Shown here: piece by piece, positions 34,526 through 42,764 of the stretch
Numbering within the stretch: the first letter of the stretch is position 1
How the letters are laid out: each line of letters opens with the position of its first letter
From: Litorimonas sp046250185
GTDB lineage: Bacteria > Pseudomonadota > Alphaproteobacteria > Caulobacterales > Maricaulaceae
NCBI RefSeq assembly: GCF_046250185.1
Contig: NZ_CP176469.1
Reading direction: 5' to 3' (one strand)
Length of the DNA: 64,000 bases
Program-made: the position numbers and the translations under genes
The notes under the pieces: model-generated
Databases searched by the model: none
Told to the model about the DNA's origin: nothing
What the model saw: only the letters and a program-made list of their open reading frames with translations

Positions 34526-35866
34526 ATGCCAAATAAGCCTCACACCGTTAGCGCGCGTAAATCTGGCCCCCTTAACGGCAAAGTTCGCGCGCCTGGCGAC
34601 AAATCGATTAGTCACCGCAGCCTGATCTTTGGCGCCATGGCTGAAGGCACAACCACAGTGACAGGCTTGCTTGAGGGCGAAGACATTATGTCGACGGCCA
34701 ATGCTATGCGGGCTTTCGGGGCAGACATCACACGAGCAGCGAACGGGACATGGACAGTCGTCGGTGTTGGCAAAGACGGGCTTCAAACCCCTGATGCACC
34801 CGTTGATTGCGGCAATGCCGGCACTGGCGTGCGCCTGATCATGGGAGCAGCGGCGGGATATGCCCTAACAGCGACCTTTACAGGCGATGCCTCGCTCACC
34901 TCTCGCCCCATGAACCGTATTTTGCATCCGCTTCGCGACATGGGTGTGACGTATAAGGCGGCAGAGGGCGGGCGTTTACCGGTGAATCTATCGTCAGGCG
35001 GCGACCTTAAGCCTATTAGCTACACACCGCCACACGCCTCAGCTCAGGTGAAATCAGCCATTCTACTGGCTGCACTCAACACCGAGGGGGTAACAGAAGT
35101 TATAGAGACAACCCCAACCCGCGATCATAGCGAGAATATGCTGCGCGCGTTTGGCGTGACTGTGAACACGCGAAAAATTTCTCTCCCAGGCATGACCGAA
35201 GGCGACAGTATTTCCGTCAAAGGCCCTGCCAAATTGACGGCGACAAAGATTGATGTGCCAGGCGATCCGTCCTCTGCCGCTTTCCCCATCGTTGCAGCTT
35301 TGATCACGCCTGGATCAGATGTCGTTGTCGAAAATGTCATGATGAACCCGACCCGCACAGGGTTATTCGAGTGTTTGACAGAAATGGGCGCCTATCTACG
35401 CGCAGATAATTTCCGCAAGTCAGGCGGCGAAGTCATCGCCGATTTTCATGTTCGCTATTCAAAACTGCGCGGCATTGTCGTGCCGCCACATCGTGCCGCC
35501 AGCATGATTGACGAATATCCAATTTTAGCCGTAGCCGCTGCCTATGCAGACGGCGTAACAATCATGGACGAAATCGGCGAATTGCGTGTGAAAGAAAGCG
35601 ACCGTATCAGTGCGACCATGGCCCTACTGATTGAGAACGGTGTTGATGCCACAGAATTAAAAAACGGCATGCGAGTCCGCGGCGGCGCAGTCGCTGGTGG
35701 AGCAACCGTCAAAACTCACCACGACCATCGCATCGCCATGAGCGCACTTGTGCTCGGCCTAGCCGCTGCCAACGCAGTCAGCATTGACGACGCCGCGATG
35801 ATCGCAACCAGCTTTCCCAATTTCTTTGAGATGATGCGTGGGCTGGGCGCGGAGATCAGCGAATAA
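34526..35866 (+). CDS. aroA: 3-phosphoshikimate 1-carboxyvinyltransferase (EPSP synthase), class II type
   Basis: A 446-residue EPSP synthase of the shikimate pathway, which joins phosphoenolpyruvate to shikimate-3-phosphate. Visible motifs are P-G-D-K-S-I-S-H-R-S, E-G-E-D-I-M, G-N-A-G-T-G-V-R-L, S-R-P-M-N-R-I-L and the catalytic region D-E-Y-P-I-L-A, with K-E-S-D-R-I later. The pattern follows class II enzymes. The residue that is Ala in the well-known class II Agrobacterium CP4 enzyme is Gly here (G-N-A-G-T-G), so no inhibitor tolerance should be inferred. Its stop overlaps the cmk start by one base (TAATG). Confidence 0.97.
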   Translation: MPNKPHTVSARKSGPLNGKVRAPGDKSISHRSLIFGAMAEGTTTVTGLLEGEDIMSTANAMRAFGADITRAANGTWTVVGVGKDGLQTPDAPVDCGNAGTGVRLIMGAAAGYALTATFTGDASLTSRPMNRILHPLRDMGVTYKAAEGGRLPVNLSSGGDLKPISYTPPHASAQVKSAILLAALNTEGVTEVIETTPTRDHSENMLRAFGVTVNTRKISLPGMTEGDSISVKGPAKLTATKIDVPGDPSSAAFPIVAALITPGSDVVVENVMMNPTRTGLFECLTEMGAYLRADNFRKSGGEVIADFHVRYSKLRGIVVPPHRAASMIDEYPILAVAAAYADGVTIMDEIGELRVKESDRISATMALLIENGVDATELKNGMRVRGGAVAGGATVKTHHDHRIAMSALVLGLAAANAVSIDDAAMIATSFPNFFEMMRGLGAEISE

Positions 35867-36495
35867 TGCCTCGCGTGATTGCGATAGACGGCACCTTCGC
35901 TAGCGGCAAAGGCACACTCGGTAAGCGCTTGGCGAAACATTACGACATGCCCTATCTCGACACAGGGAAACTCTACCGCGCGACGGCGAAAGCTGTACTG
36001 GACGCAGGCGGCGATGTGAATGACCCAAAAGACGGGGCAAAAGCCGCCAAAGCATTGCAACTTCACCAGATTAAAGACCCCGCACTTAATAGTGGCGGGA
36101 TTGGGGCGGCCGCATCTAAAGTGTCAGTGCATACAGCCGTGCGCGTCGCGCTTTATGATTTCCAGCGTGACTTCGCGGCCAAAGGCGGGATTGTCGATGG
36201 ACGAGATATTGGCACCGTGATTTGCCCTGACGCCAATGTGAAACTCTATATTGACGCAAAAGCCGATATACGCGCGCGCCGCCGCTATGACGAATTGCGC
36301 GGTTACGGAGAAGACGTCACATATGAAGATGTGCTGGCCGCATTGCATGAACGTGACACGCGCGACAAAACGCGTGCTGAAGCGCCCCTTAAACCCGCCA
36401 ATGACGCGCACCTAATTGATACATCCGCCCTCGATGCGGATGCTGTTGAGGCCATTGCTATCCGAATTATCGACGCTGCTTTTACTGTGAGCTAG
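35866..36495 (+). CDS. cmk: Cytidylate kinase
   Basis: A 209-residue (d)CMP kinase that phosphorylates CMP/dCMP with ATP. The P-loop is A-S-G-K-G-T (residues 11-16). It sits in D-G-T-F-A-S-G, where most homologues have D-G-P-A-A-S-G. Y-L-D-T-G-K-L-Y-R near residue 25 and V-D-G-R-D-I-G-T-V near residue 108 form the nucleotide-binding sites, with R-R-R-Y-x-E-L-R later. It is coupled to aroA by a one-base overlap and followed by a terminator-like hairpin before rpsA. Confidence 0.96.
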   Translation: MPRVIAIDGTFASGKGTLGKRLAKHYDMPYLDTGKLYRATAKAVLDAGGDVNDPKDGAKAAKALQLHQIKDPALNSGGIGAAASKVSVHTAVRVALYDFQRDFAAKGGIVDGRDIGTVICPDANVKLYIDAKADIRARRRYDELRGYGEDVTYEDVLAALHERDTRDKTRAEAPLKPANDAHLIDTSALDADAVEAIAIRIIDAAFTVS

Positions 36496-36563
36496 GGCTT
36501 TTGGTCGAGCCGCATCCCCTCTTTACTCTATGGCAGCAATCCCCTATAGGGCGCTCGTGCTGG

Positions 36564-36592
36564 AACGGCGGAGCAAGGCTCACGCCGTTTTT
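36564..36592 (+). terminator. Terminator after aroA-cmk (or rpsA leader hairpin)
   Basis: AACGGCG-GAGC ... GCTC-A-CGCCGTT forms an 11 bp stem with one bulged A, followed by TTTTT. It lies 70 bp after the cmk stop and 85 bp before rpsA. A second short stem (AGCCC/GGGCT, 36604-36622) follows. If rpsA transcription starts upstream of it, this could act as an attenuator. Confidence 0.7.
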
Positions 36593-36676
36593 GTACTTTT
36601 TTAAGCCCGGATTGGCTGGGCTAGACCGCGACCGAATAGCGTCGTTGGCAAAACACACTATTGGAGATCCAAGAGC

Positions 36677-38368
36677 ATGGCTCAGGACACCCTCACCCCC
36701 TCTACTGATGATTTTGCATCCATGTTCGAAGCGAGCATCGAAGCCAGCCCTATGCAAGAAGGCAATGTCATCAAAGGCCTCGTCACAGCGATTGAAAAAG
36801 ACGTCGTGATCGTTGATGTCGGTTTGAAAACCGAAGGCCGTATCCCGATGCGTGAGTTCTACTCACCCGGTTCAGACGAAACAGTTTCAGTTGGAGACGA
36901 AGTTGACATCTATCTAGAGCGTATCGAAAACGCGCTCGGCGATGCGATCTTGTCACGCGACAAAGCCCGTCGTGAAGAAAGCTGGATCAAAATGGCCGCT
37001 TTCCACGACAAAGAAGAGCCTGTTAAAGGCGCTATCGTGGGCCGCGTTAAGGGTGGCTTTACAGTCGACCTTGGCGGTATCAACGCATTCCTGCCTGGGT
37101 CACAAGTTGACATCCGCCCTGTGCGTGACGTCGGTCCTTTGATGAACCAAGAGCAACCATTCATGATCCTCAAAATGGACCGTGCGCGCGGTAACATCGT
37201 TGTCTCACGTCGCGCCATCCTCGAAGAGAGCCGTGCAGAACAACGTGCAGAGCTTGTCGGTCAGTTGACTGAAGGCGAAGTCCGCGACGGTATCGTCAAG
37301 AACATCACTGATTACGGTGCGTTTGTTGATCTCGGCGGCATTGACGGCCTGCTCCACGTCACAGATATGAGCTGGCGTCGCGTCAGCCACCCAAGCCAAG
37401 TCCTCAATGTGGGCGACACGGTTCAGGTGAAAGTTGTTCGTATCAATCCTGAAACACAACGCATCAGCCTCGGCATGAAGCAGTTGCAGGAAGATCCGTG
37501 GAACGCAGCCGCCGCTAAGTACACTGTTGGCTCACGTCACACAGGGACTGTCACAAACATTGCTGACTACGGCGCATTTATTGAGTTGGAAGAAGGCGTT
37601 GAAGGCCTTGTCCATGTCTCTGAAATGTCTTGGACAAAGAAAAACGTCCATCCAGGCAAAATCGTCTCTACATCACAAGCTGTAGACGTCGAAGTTCTGG
37701 AAGTTGATCAAGAGAAACGTCGTATCTCGCTTGGTATCAAGCAGGTTCAAGACAATCCTTGGGACAGCTTTGGCGATCGCTTCCCTGTTGGCTCCACGAT
37801 CAAAGGCGAAGTTCGCTCTGTCACAGAGTTCGGCCTCTTCATCGGTCTGGACGGCGACATTGACGGCATGGCTCACCTCTCTGATCTGTCTTGGGACAAG
37901 TCAGGCGAAGAAGCTTTGCAAGACTACAAAAAAGGCGACGAAGTCGAAGCCAAGATCCTCGAAGTCGATATCGACAAAGAGCGCATCAGCCTCGGTATCA
38001 AGCAGCTCACGAAAGACACTGGCGCAGGTGCTGGTTCCAGCGCGTCACGCGGGGCGACTGTCACATGTACAGTCAAAAACGTGCAGCCTGCTGGTCTAGA
38101 CGTTACCTTTGGCGACAATGACGAAACGGAAGCGTTTATCCGCAAGGGTGATCTTTCCCGCGAGCGTTCAGAGCAACGTCCAGAGCGTTTCGCAGTCGGC
38201 GACAAGGTCGACGCTATGGTGACACGCGCAGGTCGCGGTCAGTATCAGTTGTCAATCAAGGCTTTGGAAATCGCCGAAGAAAAAGAAGCTGTCCAGCAAT
38301 ACGGCTCTGCCGATTCTGGCGCGTCTCTGGGCGACATCTTGGGCGCCGCTTTGAAAGGCGACAAGTAA
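36677..38368 (+). CDS. rpsA: 30S ribosomal protein S1
   Basis: A 563-residue S1 protein with six S1 (OB-fold) RNA-binding repeats. The first two are divergent and bind the ribosome; the later ones carry F-V-D-L-G-G-I-D-G-L-L-H, F-I-E-L-E-E-G-V-E-G-L-V-H and F-I-G-L-D-G-D-I-D-G-M. Each is followed by a V-x-V-D/N-x-E-x-x-R-I-S-L-G-x-K-Q motif. The C-terminus ends L-G-D-I-L-G-A-A-L-K-G-D-K, typical of alphaproteobacteria. The protein helps mRNA bind the 30S subunit. A strong terminator follows. It sits in the usual order aroA-cmk-rpsA-ihfB. Confidence 0.98.
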   Translation: MAQDTLTPSTDDFASMFEASIEASPMQEGNVIKGLVTAIEKDVVIVDVGLKTEGRIPMREFYSPGSDETVSVGDEVDIYLERIENALGDAILSRDKARREESWIKMAAFHDKEEPVKGAIVGRVKGGFTVDLGGINAFLPGSQVDIRPVRDVGPLMNQEQPFMILKMDRARGNIVVSRRAILEESRAEQRAELVGQLTEGEVRDGIVKNITDYGAFVDLGGIDGLLHVTDMSWRRVSHPSQVLNVGDTVQVKVVRINPETQRISLGMKQLQEDPWNAAAAKYTVGSRHTGTVTNIADYGAFIELEEGVEGLVHVSEMSWTKKNVHPGKIVSTSQAVDVEVLEVDQEKRRISLGIKQVQDNPWDSFGDRFPVGSTIKGEVRSVTEFGLFIGLDGDIDGMAHLSDLSWDKSGEEALQDYKKGDEVEAKILEVDIDKERISLGIKQLTKDTGAGAGSSASRGATVTCTVKNVQPAGLDVTFGDNDETEAFIRKGDLSRERSEQRPERFAVGDKVDAMVTRAGRGQYQLSIKALEIAEEKEAVQQYGSADSGASLGDILGAALKGDK

Positions 38369-38411
38369 GCCAAACTGACTTACATTCGCTTATTAAGCGA
38401 CCATTAACCAT

Positions 38412-38450
38412 AAAAGGTCCTGATTTCATTACGATTTCAGGGCCTTTTTT
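38412..38450 (+). terminator. Intrinsic terminator of rpsA
   Basis: AAAAGGTCCTGA (38412-38423) pairs with TCAGGGCCTTTT (38437-38448) in a 12 bp stem with one G-T pair and runs into a T tract. Confidence 0.9.
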
Positions 38451-38481
38451 GTGTCAAAAGCGAATCTGGCCCGAATAGGAG

Positions 38482-38511
38482 TTGACGGCCTGCCACAGCA
38501 TTTGCTTTAAG
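38482..38511 (+). promoter_or_regulatory. Possible promoter of ihfB
   Basis: TTGACG (38482-38487), 18 bases, then TTTAAG (38506-38511). The predicted start would fall at about the ihfB ATG itself, which lacks a clear ribosome binding site. Confidence 0.4.
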
Positions 38512-38517
38512 TCTTAC

Positions 38518-38796
38518 ATGCTAAGATCTGAACTCATCGATACACTTCATGCAGAGAATCCACACCTGACGCGCAAAGATATGGAGCGCGTGGTCGCTGT
38601 TTTTCTCGAATCGATTACACAGACTTTGGAGCAAGGCGCGCGTATCGAGCTTCGCGGCTTTGGTGCATTCTCTGTGCGTCACCGCAAGTCACGTCAGGGC
38701 CGCAATCCCCGCACGGGTGAGGACGTCTTCGTCCCCGAAAAACATGTGCCGTTCTTTAAAACGGGTAAAGAACTGCGCCATAAAATCGATAGCTAA
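38518..38796 (+). CDS. ihfB: Integration host factor subunit beta
   Basis: A 92-residue HU/IHF-family DNA-bending protein. It starts M-L-R-S-E-L-I-D-T-L and carries the family segments R-I-E-L-R-G-F-G-A-F-S-V-R and the beta-arm R-N-P-R-T-G-E. The Pro at the arm tip is the DNA-intercalating residue. Position right after rpsA is the standard ihfB location. The frame is open to 38482 with a TTG, but the ATG at 38518 matches family length. The E-N-P-H-L-T segment near the N-terminus is typical of the beta subunit. With IhfA it forms the IHF heterodimer. Confidence 0.94.
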   Translation: MLRSELIDTLHAENPHLTRKDMERVVAVFLESITQTLEQGARIELRGFGAFSVRHRKSRQGRNPRTGEDVFVPEKHVPFFKTGKELRHKIDS

Positions 38797-38930
38797 GCGA
38801 CGCGCCAGTCGCGATCGACGCGCGAAATTAACCTAAAATTAGCCATATTGACGCAGGACAGCCGTCATTGCACTATGTGTGCGCTCAGCTGCGAATAAGG
38901 TGTTCGCACGATCTATTTTAGGGGAAAATC

Positions 38931-39341
38931 ATGGGAATGATTTCAGAATTTAAAGAGTTTGCTATGAAGGGCAATCTCGTCGACATGGCCGTTGGCTTCG
39001 TCATGGGCTCAGCTTTTGGTACGGTTGTTAAATCGTTTATCGATGGTGTCTTCATGCCACTCATCAGCCCGATCATGGGCGGCATCGACTTGGCCAGCCT
39101 TAAATACACAATGTCACCAGCTGTTATGAACGGTGACGAAGTTGTCGAGCCTGCAGTGGTCGTCAATGTCGGCGATTTTCTGACAGCGTTGATCAGCTTT
39201 ATCATTGTCGCCTTCGTTATGTTTATGATCATCAAAGGCATGAACAAAACGAAGAAAGCCGAAGAAGAAGCGCCAGCAGCTCCGCCAGCCAACGAAGTCT
39301 TGCTTGCCGAAATTCGCGACCTGCTCGCCAAACAAAAATAA
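38931..39341 (+). CDS. mscL: Large-conductance mechanosensitive channel MscL
   Basis: A 136-residue MscL, which forms a homopentameric pore that opens on hypo-osmotic shock. It has an N-terminal amphipathic helix (E-F-K-E-F-A-M-K-G-N), TM1 with D-M-A-V-G-F-V-M-G-S-A-F-G, and a periplasmic loop. TM2 (F-L-T-A-L-I-S-F-I-I-V-A-F) leads to a charged C-terminal helical bundle. The loop is slightly variable (N-G-D-E-V-V-E-P), as is normal. It is probably monocistronic, with a terminator 40 bp after the stop. Confidence 0.97.
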   Translation: MGMISEFKEFAMKGNLVDMAVGFVMGSAFGTVVKSFIDGVFMPLISPIMGGIDLASLKYTMSPAVMNGDEVVEPAVVVNVGDFLTALISFIIVAFVMFMIIKGMNKTKKAEEEAPAAPPANEVLLAEIRDLLAKQK

Positions 39342-39380
39342 TCATCAAACGGGCTTAGCCCTACTGATCATTCAATAGTG

Positions 39381-39418
39381 AACCCGCTCTCTGGCATGAC
39401 TGGAGGGCGGGTTTTTTT
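39381..39418 (+). terminator. Intrinsic terminator of mscL
   Basis: AACCCGC (39381-39387) pairs with GCGGGTT (39407-39413). The stem extends inward through TCTCT/GGAGG with G-T pairs, followed by a run of seven T. Confidence 0.9.
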
Positions 39419-39502
39419 GTGGGCGTTTAGGCGCGCGTAATTTGCAGCTTCCCAAAGCCGTGGCTGCCCCCTATCATTTCCCAAATATTGGAGAGATGTG
39501 TG

Positions 39503-40585
39503 ATGAAGAAAATTGGCTTGATAATTCTTGCGGCCTTTTTGGGGCTAATCGCCTACCTCTTGTTCTGGCCCGTCAAGATTGCGCCCGTTGCGTGGGAAGC
39601 TCCGATCAATCGCGGTTATACGGGGGCCTTCGCTCCGAATACGGACTTGGCCAATTTAGAGCGCCTCTCCATCGGCGACGCCCACGGCCCCGAAGACATC
39701 GCAATTCGTGACAATATAGCTTACGTGTCCTCGCAAGAAGGCGCTATTCTCCGCATTGATCTCGCTTCCAAAGACGTCGGTGAATTTGCCAGAACAAGCG
39801 GCGTCCCGCTTGGCCTTGAATTTGATGCAGACGGGCATTTGATTGTCGCGGACGCCTATCGCGGATTGCTGTCCATTGCTCCCAACGGCGAAGTCACAAC
39901 GCTCACAAATTCTGTTAATAACACACCGATCAAATATGCCGATGATGTCGATATAGCAGATGACGGTGTGATCTATGTCTCTGATGCATCAACGAAGTTC
40001 GGCGCGGAGGAGGTGCAATCCACCATGGCGGCCAGCTTGCTAGAGATCATGGAACATGGGCAGACAGGTCGCGTGCTGGCTTATAATCCAGCGGACCAAA
40101 CCACCCGTATTGTGGCTGATGGATATAGCTTTGCCAATGGCATCGCCGTCCACACCGACGGTGATGTGTTGGTTGTTGAAACTGGGAAATATCGCGTCTT
40201 AAAAGTCGATCCTGTAACAGGCAAGCAATCGGTTTTCATCGACAACCTTCCAGGCTTTCCAGACAATATCAATCGCGGCCCCGCAGACGCAAACGGCAAC
40301 GCCACCTTCATTCTGGGCCTGATCAGCGTTCGCTCTGACTTTCTGGACGAGCAAGCAGGCAATCCATTTATGCGCAAACTTGCCATGCGCCTCCCCGCCT
40401 CCATGCGGCCCAAAGCGGTGCCTTATGGCCATATAGTTCACCTTGCCGCTGATGGCTCCGTCATCCGCACATGGCAAGACCCAAGTGGAGATTACATTGA
40501 CGCGACGGGCGGCATCATCCATGACGATTATCTATATGTGTCCAGCCTTCACGCAACAGAGCTGGGCCGTAAACAACTCAAATAA
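39503..40585 (+). CDS. Strictosidine-synthase-like / SMP-30-type beta-propeller protein
   Basis: A 360-residue protein with an N-terminal membrane anchor or uncleaved signal (residues 2-22, I-G-L-I-I-L-A-A-F-L-G-L-I). A six-bladed beta-propeller of the strictosidine synthase/gluconolactonase superfamily follows. Typical blades are G-P-E-D-I-A-I, G-V-P-L-G-L-E-F-D, G-L-L-S-I-A-P-N-G-E-V and the conserved Y-A-D-D-V-D-I-A-D-D-G-V-I-Y-V-S-D-A-S, followed by F-A-N-G-I-A-V. The real activity is probably that of a lactonase or esterase, not alkaloid synthesis. The frame opens at a TTG at 39488, but the ATG at 39503 has GGAGAG at good spacing. It is the first gene of a three-gene operon. Confidence 0.85.
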   Translation: MKKIGLIILAAFLGLIAYLLFWPVKIAPVAWEAPINRGYTGAFAPNTDLANLERLSIGDAHGPEDIAIRDNIAYVSSQEGAILRIDLASKDVGEFARTSGVPLGLEFDADGHLIVADAYRGLLSIAPNGEVTTLTNSVNNTPIKYADDVDIADDGVIYVSDASTKFGAEEVQSTMAASLLEIMEHGQTGRVLAYNPADQTTRIVADGYSFANGIAVHTDGDVLVVETGKYRVLKVDPVTGKQSVFIDNLPGFPDNINRGPADANGNATFILGLISVRSDFLDEQAGNPFMRKLAMRLPASMRPKAVPYGHIVHLAADGSVIRTWQDPSGDYIDATGGIIHDDYLYVSSLHATELGRKQLK

Positions 40586-40602
40586 TATCTGGGGAGATAT
40601 AG

Positions 40603-40998
40603 ATGCGATCTGCGTTCAAAATTGTTCTGATGGTGTTAAGCCTCATCCCGTTGACCTTTGCTATAATCGGGCTGCTCGGCGGCGCCGCTGGTGCTAATGG
40701 CGGGGTCGAAACAAGCGCGGCGCTTGATAATCAATTCCGCTACCTGTCAGCTTATTATCTGAGTTTGTTTTTTCTAATTTGGTATGTGCTAGCAGATATT
40801 GATACACGCGGGACAGTGTTGCGCCTTTTGATTGTAGCGATCTTCTTAGGCGGATTGGCGCGGCTCTATAGCTACTTAAATGTTGGCACGCCTGAGCCGC
40901 AGCAAATGGCGGGCATGGCGCTAGAACTTGGCTCCCCTATTCTCGCCCTTTGGCACCGTATAATCACTCACAACCCCAAATATAGCGAAGCCGTTTAG
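40603..40998 (+). CDS. DUF4345 family membrane protein
   Basis: A 131-residue protein with about four membrane helices. It matches the DUF4345 pattern: L-S-L-I-P-L-T-F-A-I-I-G-L-L-G-G in helix 1, then L-D-N-Q-F-R-Y-L-S-A-Y-Y with S-L-F-F-L-I-W-Y. R-L-L-I-V-A-I-F-L-G-G-L-A-R and L-E-L-G-S-P-I follow. The family has no known function. It lies 17 bp after the propeller gene and 9 bp before the reductase gene. Confidence 0.85.
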   Translation: MRSAFKIVLMVLSLIPLTFAIIGLLGGAAGANGGVETSAALDNQFRYLSAYYLSLFFLIWYVLADIDTRGTVLRLLIVAIFLGGLARLYSYLNVGTPEPQQMAGMALELGSPILALWHRIITHNPKYSEAV

Positions 40999-41007
40999 GA
41001 GAAGACT

Positions 41008-42177
41008 ATGAGCAAAGATTTTGATGTCGTCGTTTACGGCGCAACTGGATTTACAGGCCGCTTGGTTGCGGAATATCTCGACAATGAATATGGCAGTGAC
41101 CTGAAATGGGCGATGGCAGGCCGATCCCTAGACAAGCTAAAATCCGTGCGGGACGAAATGGGCGTCTCTGATGCAGTTGAATTAATTGTCGCCAATTCAG
41201 ACAAGCCCGAAACTCTGGCCGACATGGCGTCGCGCACCAAAGTCGTTATCACAACTGTTGGCCCATACCAGCTTTACGGCGAACCGCTTGTTAAAGCCTG
41301 TGTCGAAGCGGGTACGGATTATGTTGACCTTTGCGGCGAACCCGCATGGATGGTCGATATAATTGACCGCTACGATGCGGCAGCGAAAAAGAGCGGGGCG
41401 CGGATTGTGCTGTCTTGCGGGTTTGACTCGATCCCATTTGATTTGGGGGTCTACTTTTTGCAGCAACACGCAATCAAGAAAACTGGCAAACCTAGTCCCA
41501 AAGTTCGCGGCCGAGTGCGCAAGATGAAAGGTACTTTCTCTGGCGGCACAGCGGCGAGCTTTATGGAAACAATGAAGCGCGCCCAAAAGCAGCCTGAAAT
41601 CCTGAACTGGTTAAAGGACCCATTCGCGCTAACGCCTAATTTTGAAGGCCCTAAGCAACCGCACGGTGCCAAACCAATACACGAAGACGACCTCGGCAGC
41701 TGGTCAGCGCCTTTTATTATGGCGTCGATCAATACTAAAAATGTCCACCGCTCTAACGCGCTTCTTGGGCATAAATACGGCGAAGATTTTGTCTATGACG
41801 AGATGATGTTTACGGGCCCTGGCGAACAGGGTGAACAGATTGCGCAAGGGATCGCAAAGGGAAATGCGTTCGGCGACAACCCGCCCAAGCCCGGCGAAGG
41901 CCCATCTAAGCAAGAGCGCGAAACGGGCTTTTACGATGTCCTCTTCATTGCGGAAACAGACAGCGGAAAAATGATGGCCTCTGTGAAGGGCGACAAAGAT
42001 CCCGGCTATGGGTCAACATCAAAGATGATTTCAGAAGCGGCATTGGCTTTGGTCAAAGATGTGCCGCACAGCCAGACTGGCGGCGGTGTTTATACCAGCG
42101 CACCTGCGATGGGCGACGCACTCATCAAACGATTGCAAGAGCATGCGGGCCTGACCTTCGCGATGGAAAGCTCATAA
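41008..42177 (+). CDS. Saccharopine dehydrogenase-like NAD(P)-binding reductase
   Basis: A 389-residue protein of the saccharopine dehydrogenase-like / trans-acting enoyl reductase family. An N-terminal Rossmann fold carries V-V-Y-G-A-T-G-F-T-G-R (residues 8-18), A-G-R-S-L-D-K-L, and V-G-P-Y-Q-L-Y-G-E-P near residue 85. The Y-V-D-L-C-G-E segment is also typical. The family includes mycobacterial enoyl reductases and many uncharacterised bacterial enzymes probably acting on lipid or polyketide substrates; true saccharopine dehydrogenase activity is unlikely. It is the third gene of the operon, with an AGGAG ribosome binding site. Confidence 0.9.
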   Translation: MSKDFDVVVYGATGFTGRLVAEYLDNEYGSDLKWAMAGRSLDKLKSVRDEMGVSDAVELIVANSDKPETLADMASRTKVVITTVGPYQLYGEPLVKACVEAGTDYVDLCGEPAWMVDIIDRYDAAAKKSGARIVLSCGFDSIPFDLGVYFLQQHAIKKTGKPSPKVRGRVRKMKGTFSGGTAASFMETMKRAQKQPEILNWLKDPFALTPNFEGPKQPHGAKPIHEDDLGSWSAPFIMASINTKNVHRSNALLGHKYGEDFVYDEMMFTGPGEQGEQIAQGIAKGNAFGDNPPKPGEGPSKQERETGFYDVLFIAETDSGKMMASVKGDKDPGYGSTSKMISEAALALVKDVPHSQTGGGVYTSAPAMGDALIKRLQEHAGLTFAMESS

Positions 42178-42185
42178 AACAAAAC

Positions 42186-42226
42186 GAAAAAGCCCGCCTA
42201 GATCATCCGAAGATAGATCAAGGCGG
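42186..42226 (-). terminator. Intrinsic terminator of the TPR-like gene
   Basis: On the minus strand CCGCCT-T-GATC ... GATC-T-AGGCGG pairs, with an inner ATC-TTCG-GAT tip, followed by GCTTTTTCG. It lies between convergent genes; the T tract is on the minus side. Confidence 0.8.
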
Positions 42227-42295
42227 ATCAGTTCACTTTGCCAATTTAAGACAAAGACCATCTCGCATCGGGGAGATAGAGATGGGAGGGAAAGT

Positions 42296-42673
42296 CTACT
42301 TGTTTTCAACCAAACGGATATTCAAAGCGGTCTGGTTAGCTTTTGCTTCTTCCAGCTCTGGATTCAGCGCGAGAGCCGCTGCACAAGCTTGAGCCGCCTG
42401 CGCCGTATCGTTCAACATAGCGTAAGACGCACACAGATTAGATTGCACAATCGCTTGGCGCGACTCTGACAAACCCTTGGTCAAAGCTGTTTCGCTAAAC
42501 CGCACAGCGCGCTCGTAATCACCTTTTTTGAAAGCTTTTACTGACATTTTGACGTGCGCATTCGTGGTGCGCTTCATCGTAAATTCAGCAGCACTGTCGG
42601 CGGCGAAAGCTGTTGTTGTCATAGCGAGAGCTGTGGCACCAGCGATCGCGCATGTTTTCATAACATTTAACAT
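42296..42673 (-). CDS. Small secreted TPR-like protein
   Basis: A 125-residue protein with a cleavable signal peptide (M-L-N-V-M-K-T-C-A-I-A-G-A-T-A-L, cleavage near A-F-A|A at residue 24). The mature part looks like two tetratricopeptide helices pairs: A-F-K-K-G-D-Y-E-R-A-V-R-F-S-E-T-A-L near residue 50, and A-A-L-A-L-N-P-E-L-E-E-A-K-A-N near residue 105. Single cysteines occur at N-L-C-A-S and Q-A-C-A-A and could form a disulfide. A strong GGAGAC ribosome binding site precedes the ATG. It is divergent from a LysR regulator and may be its target. Family function is unknown. Confidence 0.75.
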   Translation of the reverse strand: MLNVMKTCAIAGATALAMTTTAFAADSAAEFTMKRTTNAHVKMSVKAFKKGDYERAVRFSETALTKGLSESRQAIVQSNLCASYAMLNDTAQAAQACAAALALNPELEEAKANQTALNIRLVENK

Positions 42674-42734
42674 GGTAGTCTCCTTTAGAGTTAGGCCCTT
42701 TACTTATGTCCATCCAATATAGAATGAAATTGAC

Positions 42735-42755
42735 AATAGCCGCACTTATGCTATT
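42735..42755. promoter_or_regulatory. Candidate operator/promoter between TPR-like and LysR genes
   Basis: AATAGC-N9-GCTATT is a 21 bp inverted repeat ending 9 bp before the LysR ATG. It overlaps a possible LysR promoter, TTGACA (42730-42735), 16 bases, TATTCA (42752-42757). LysR-family autoregulation from such a position is common; the assignment is inference. Confidence 0.45.
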
Positions 42756-42764
42756 CATATCCGC

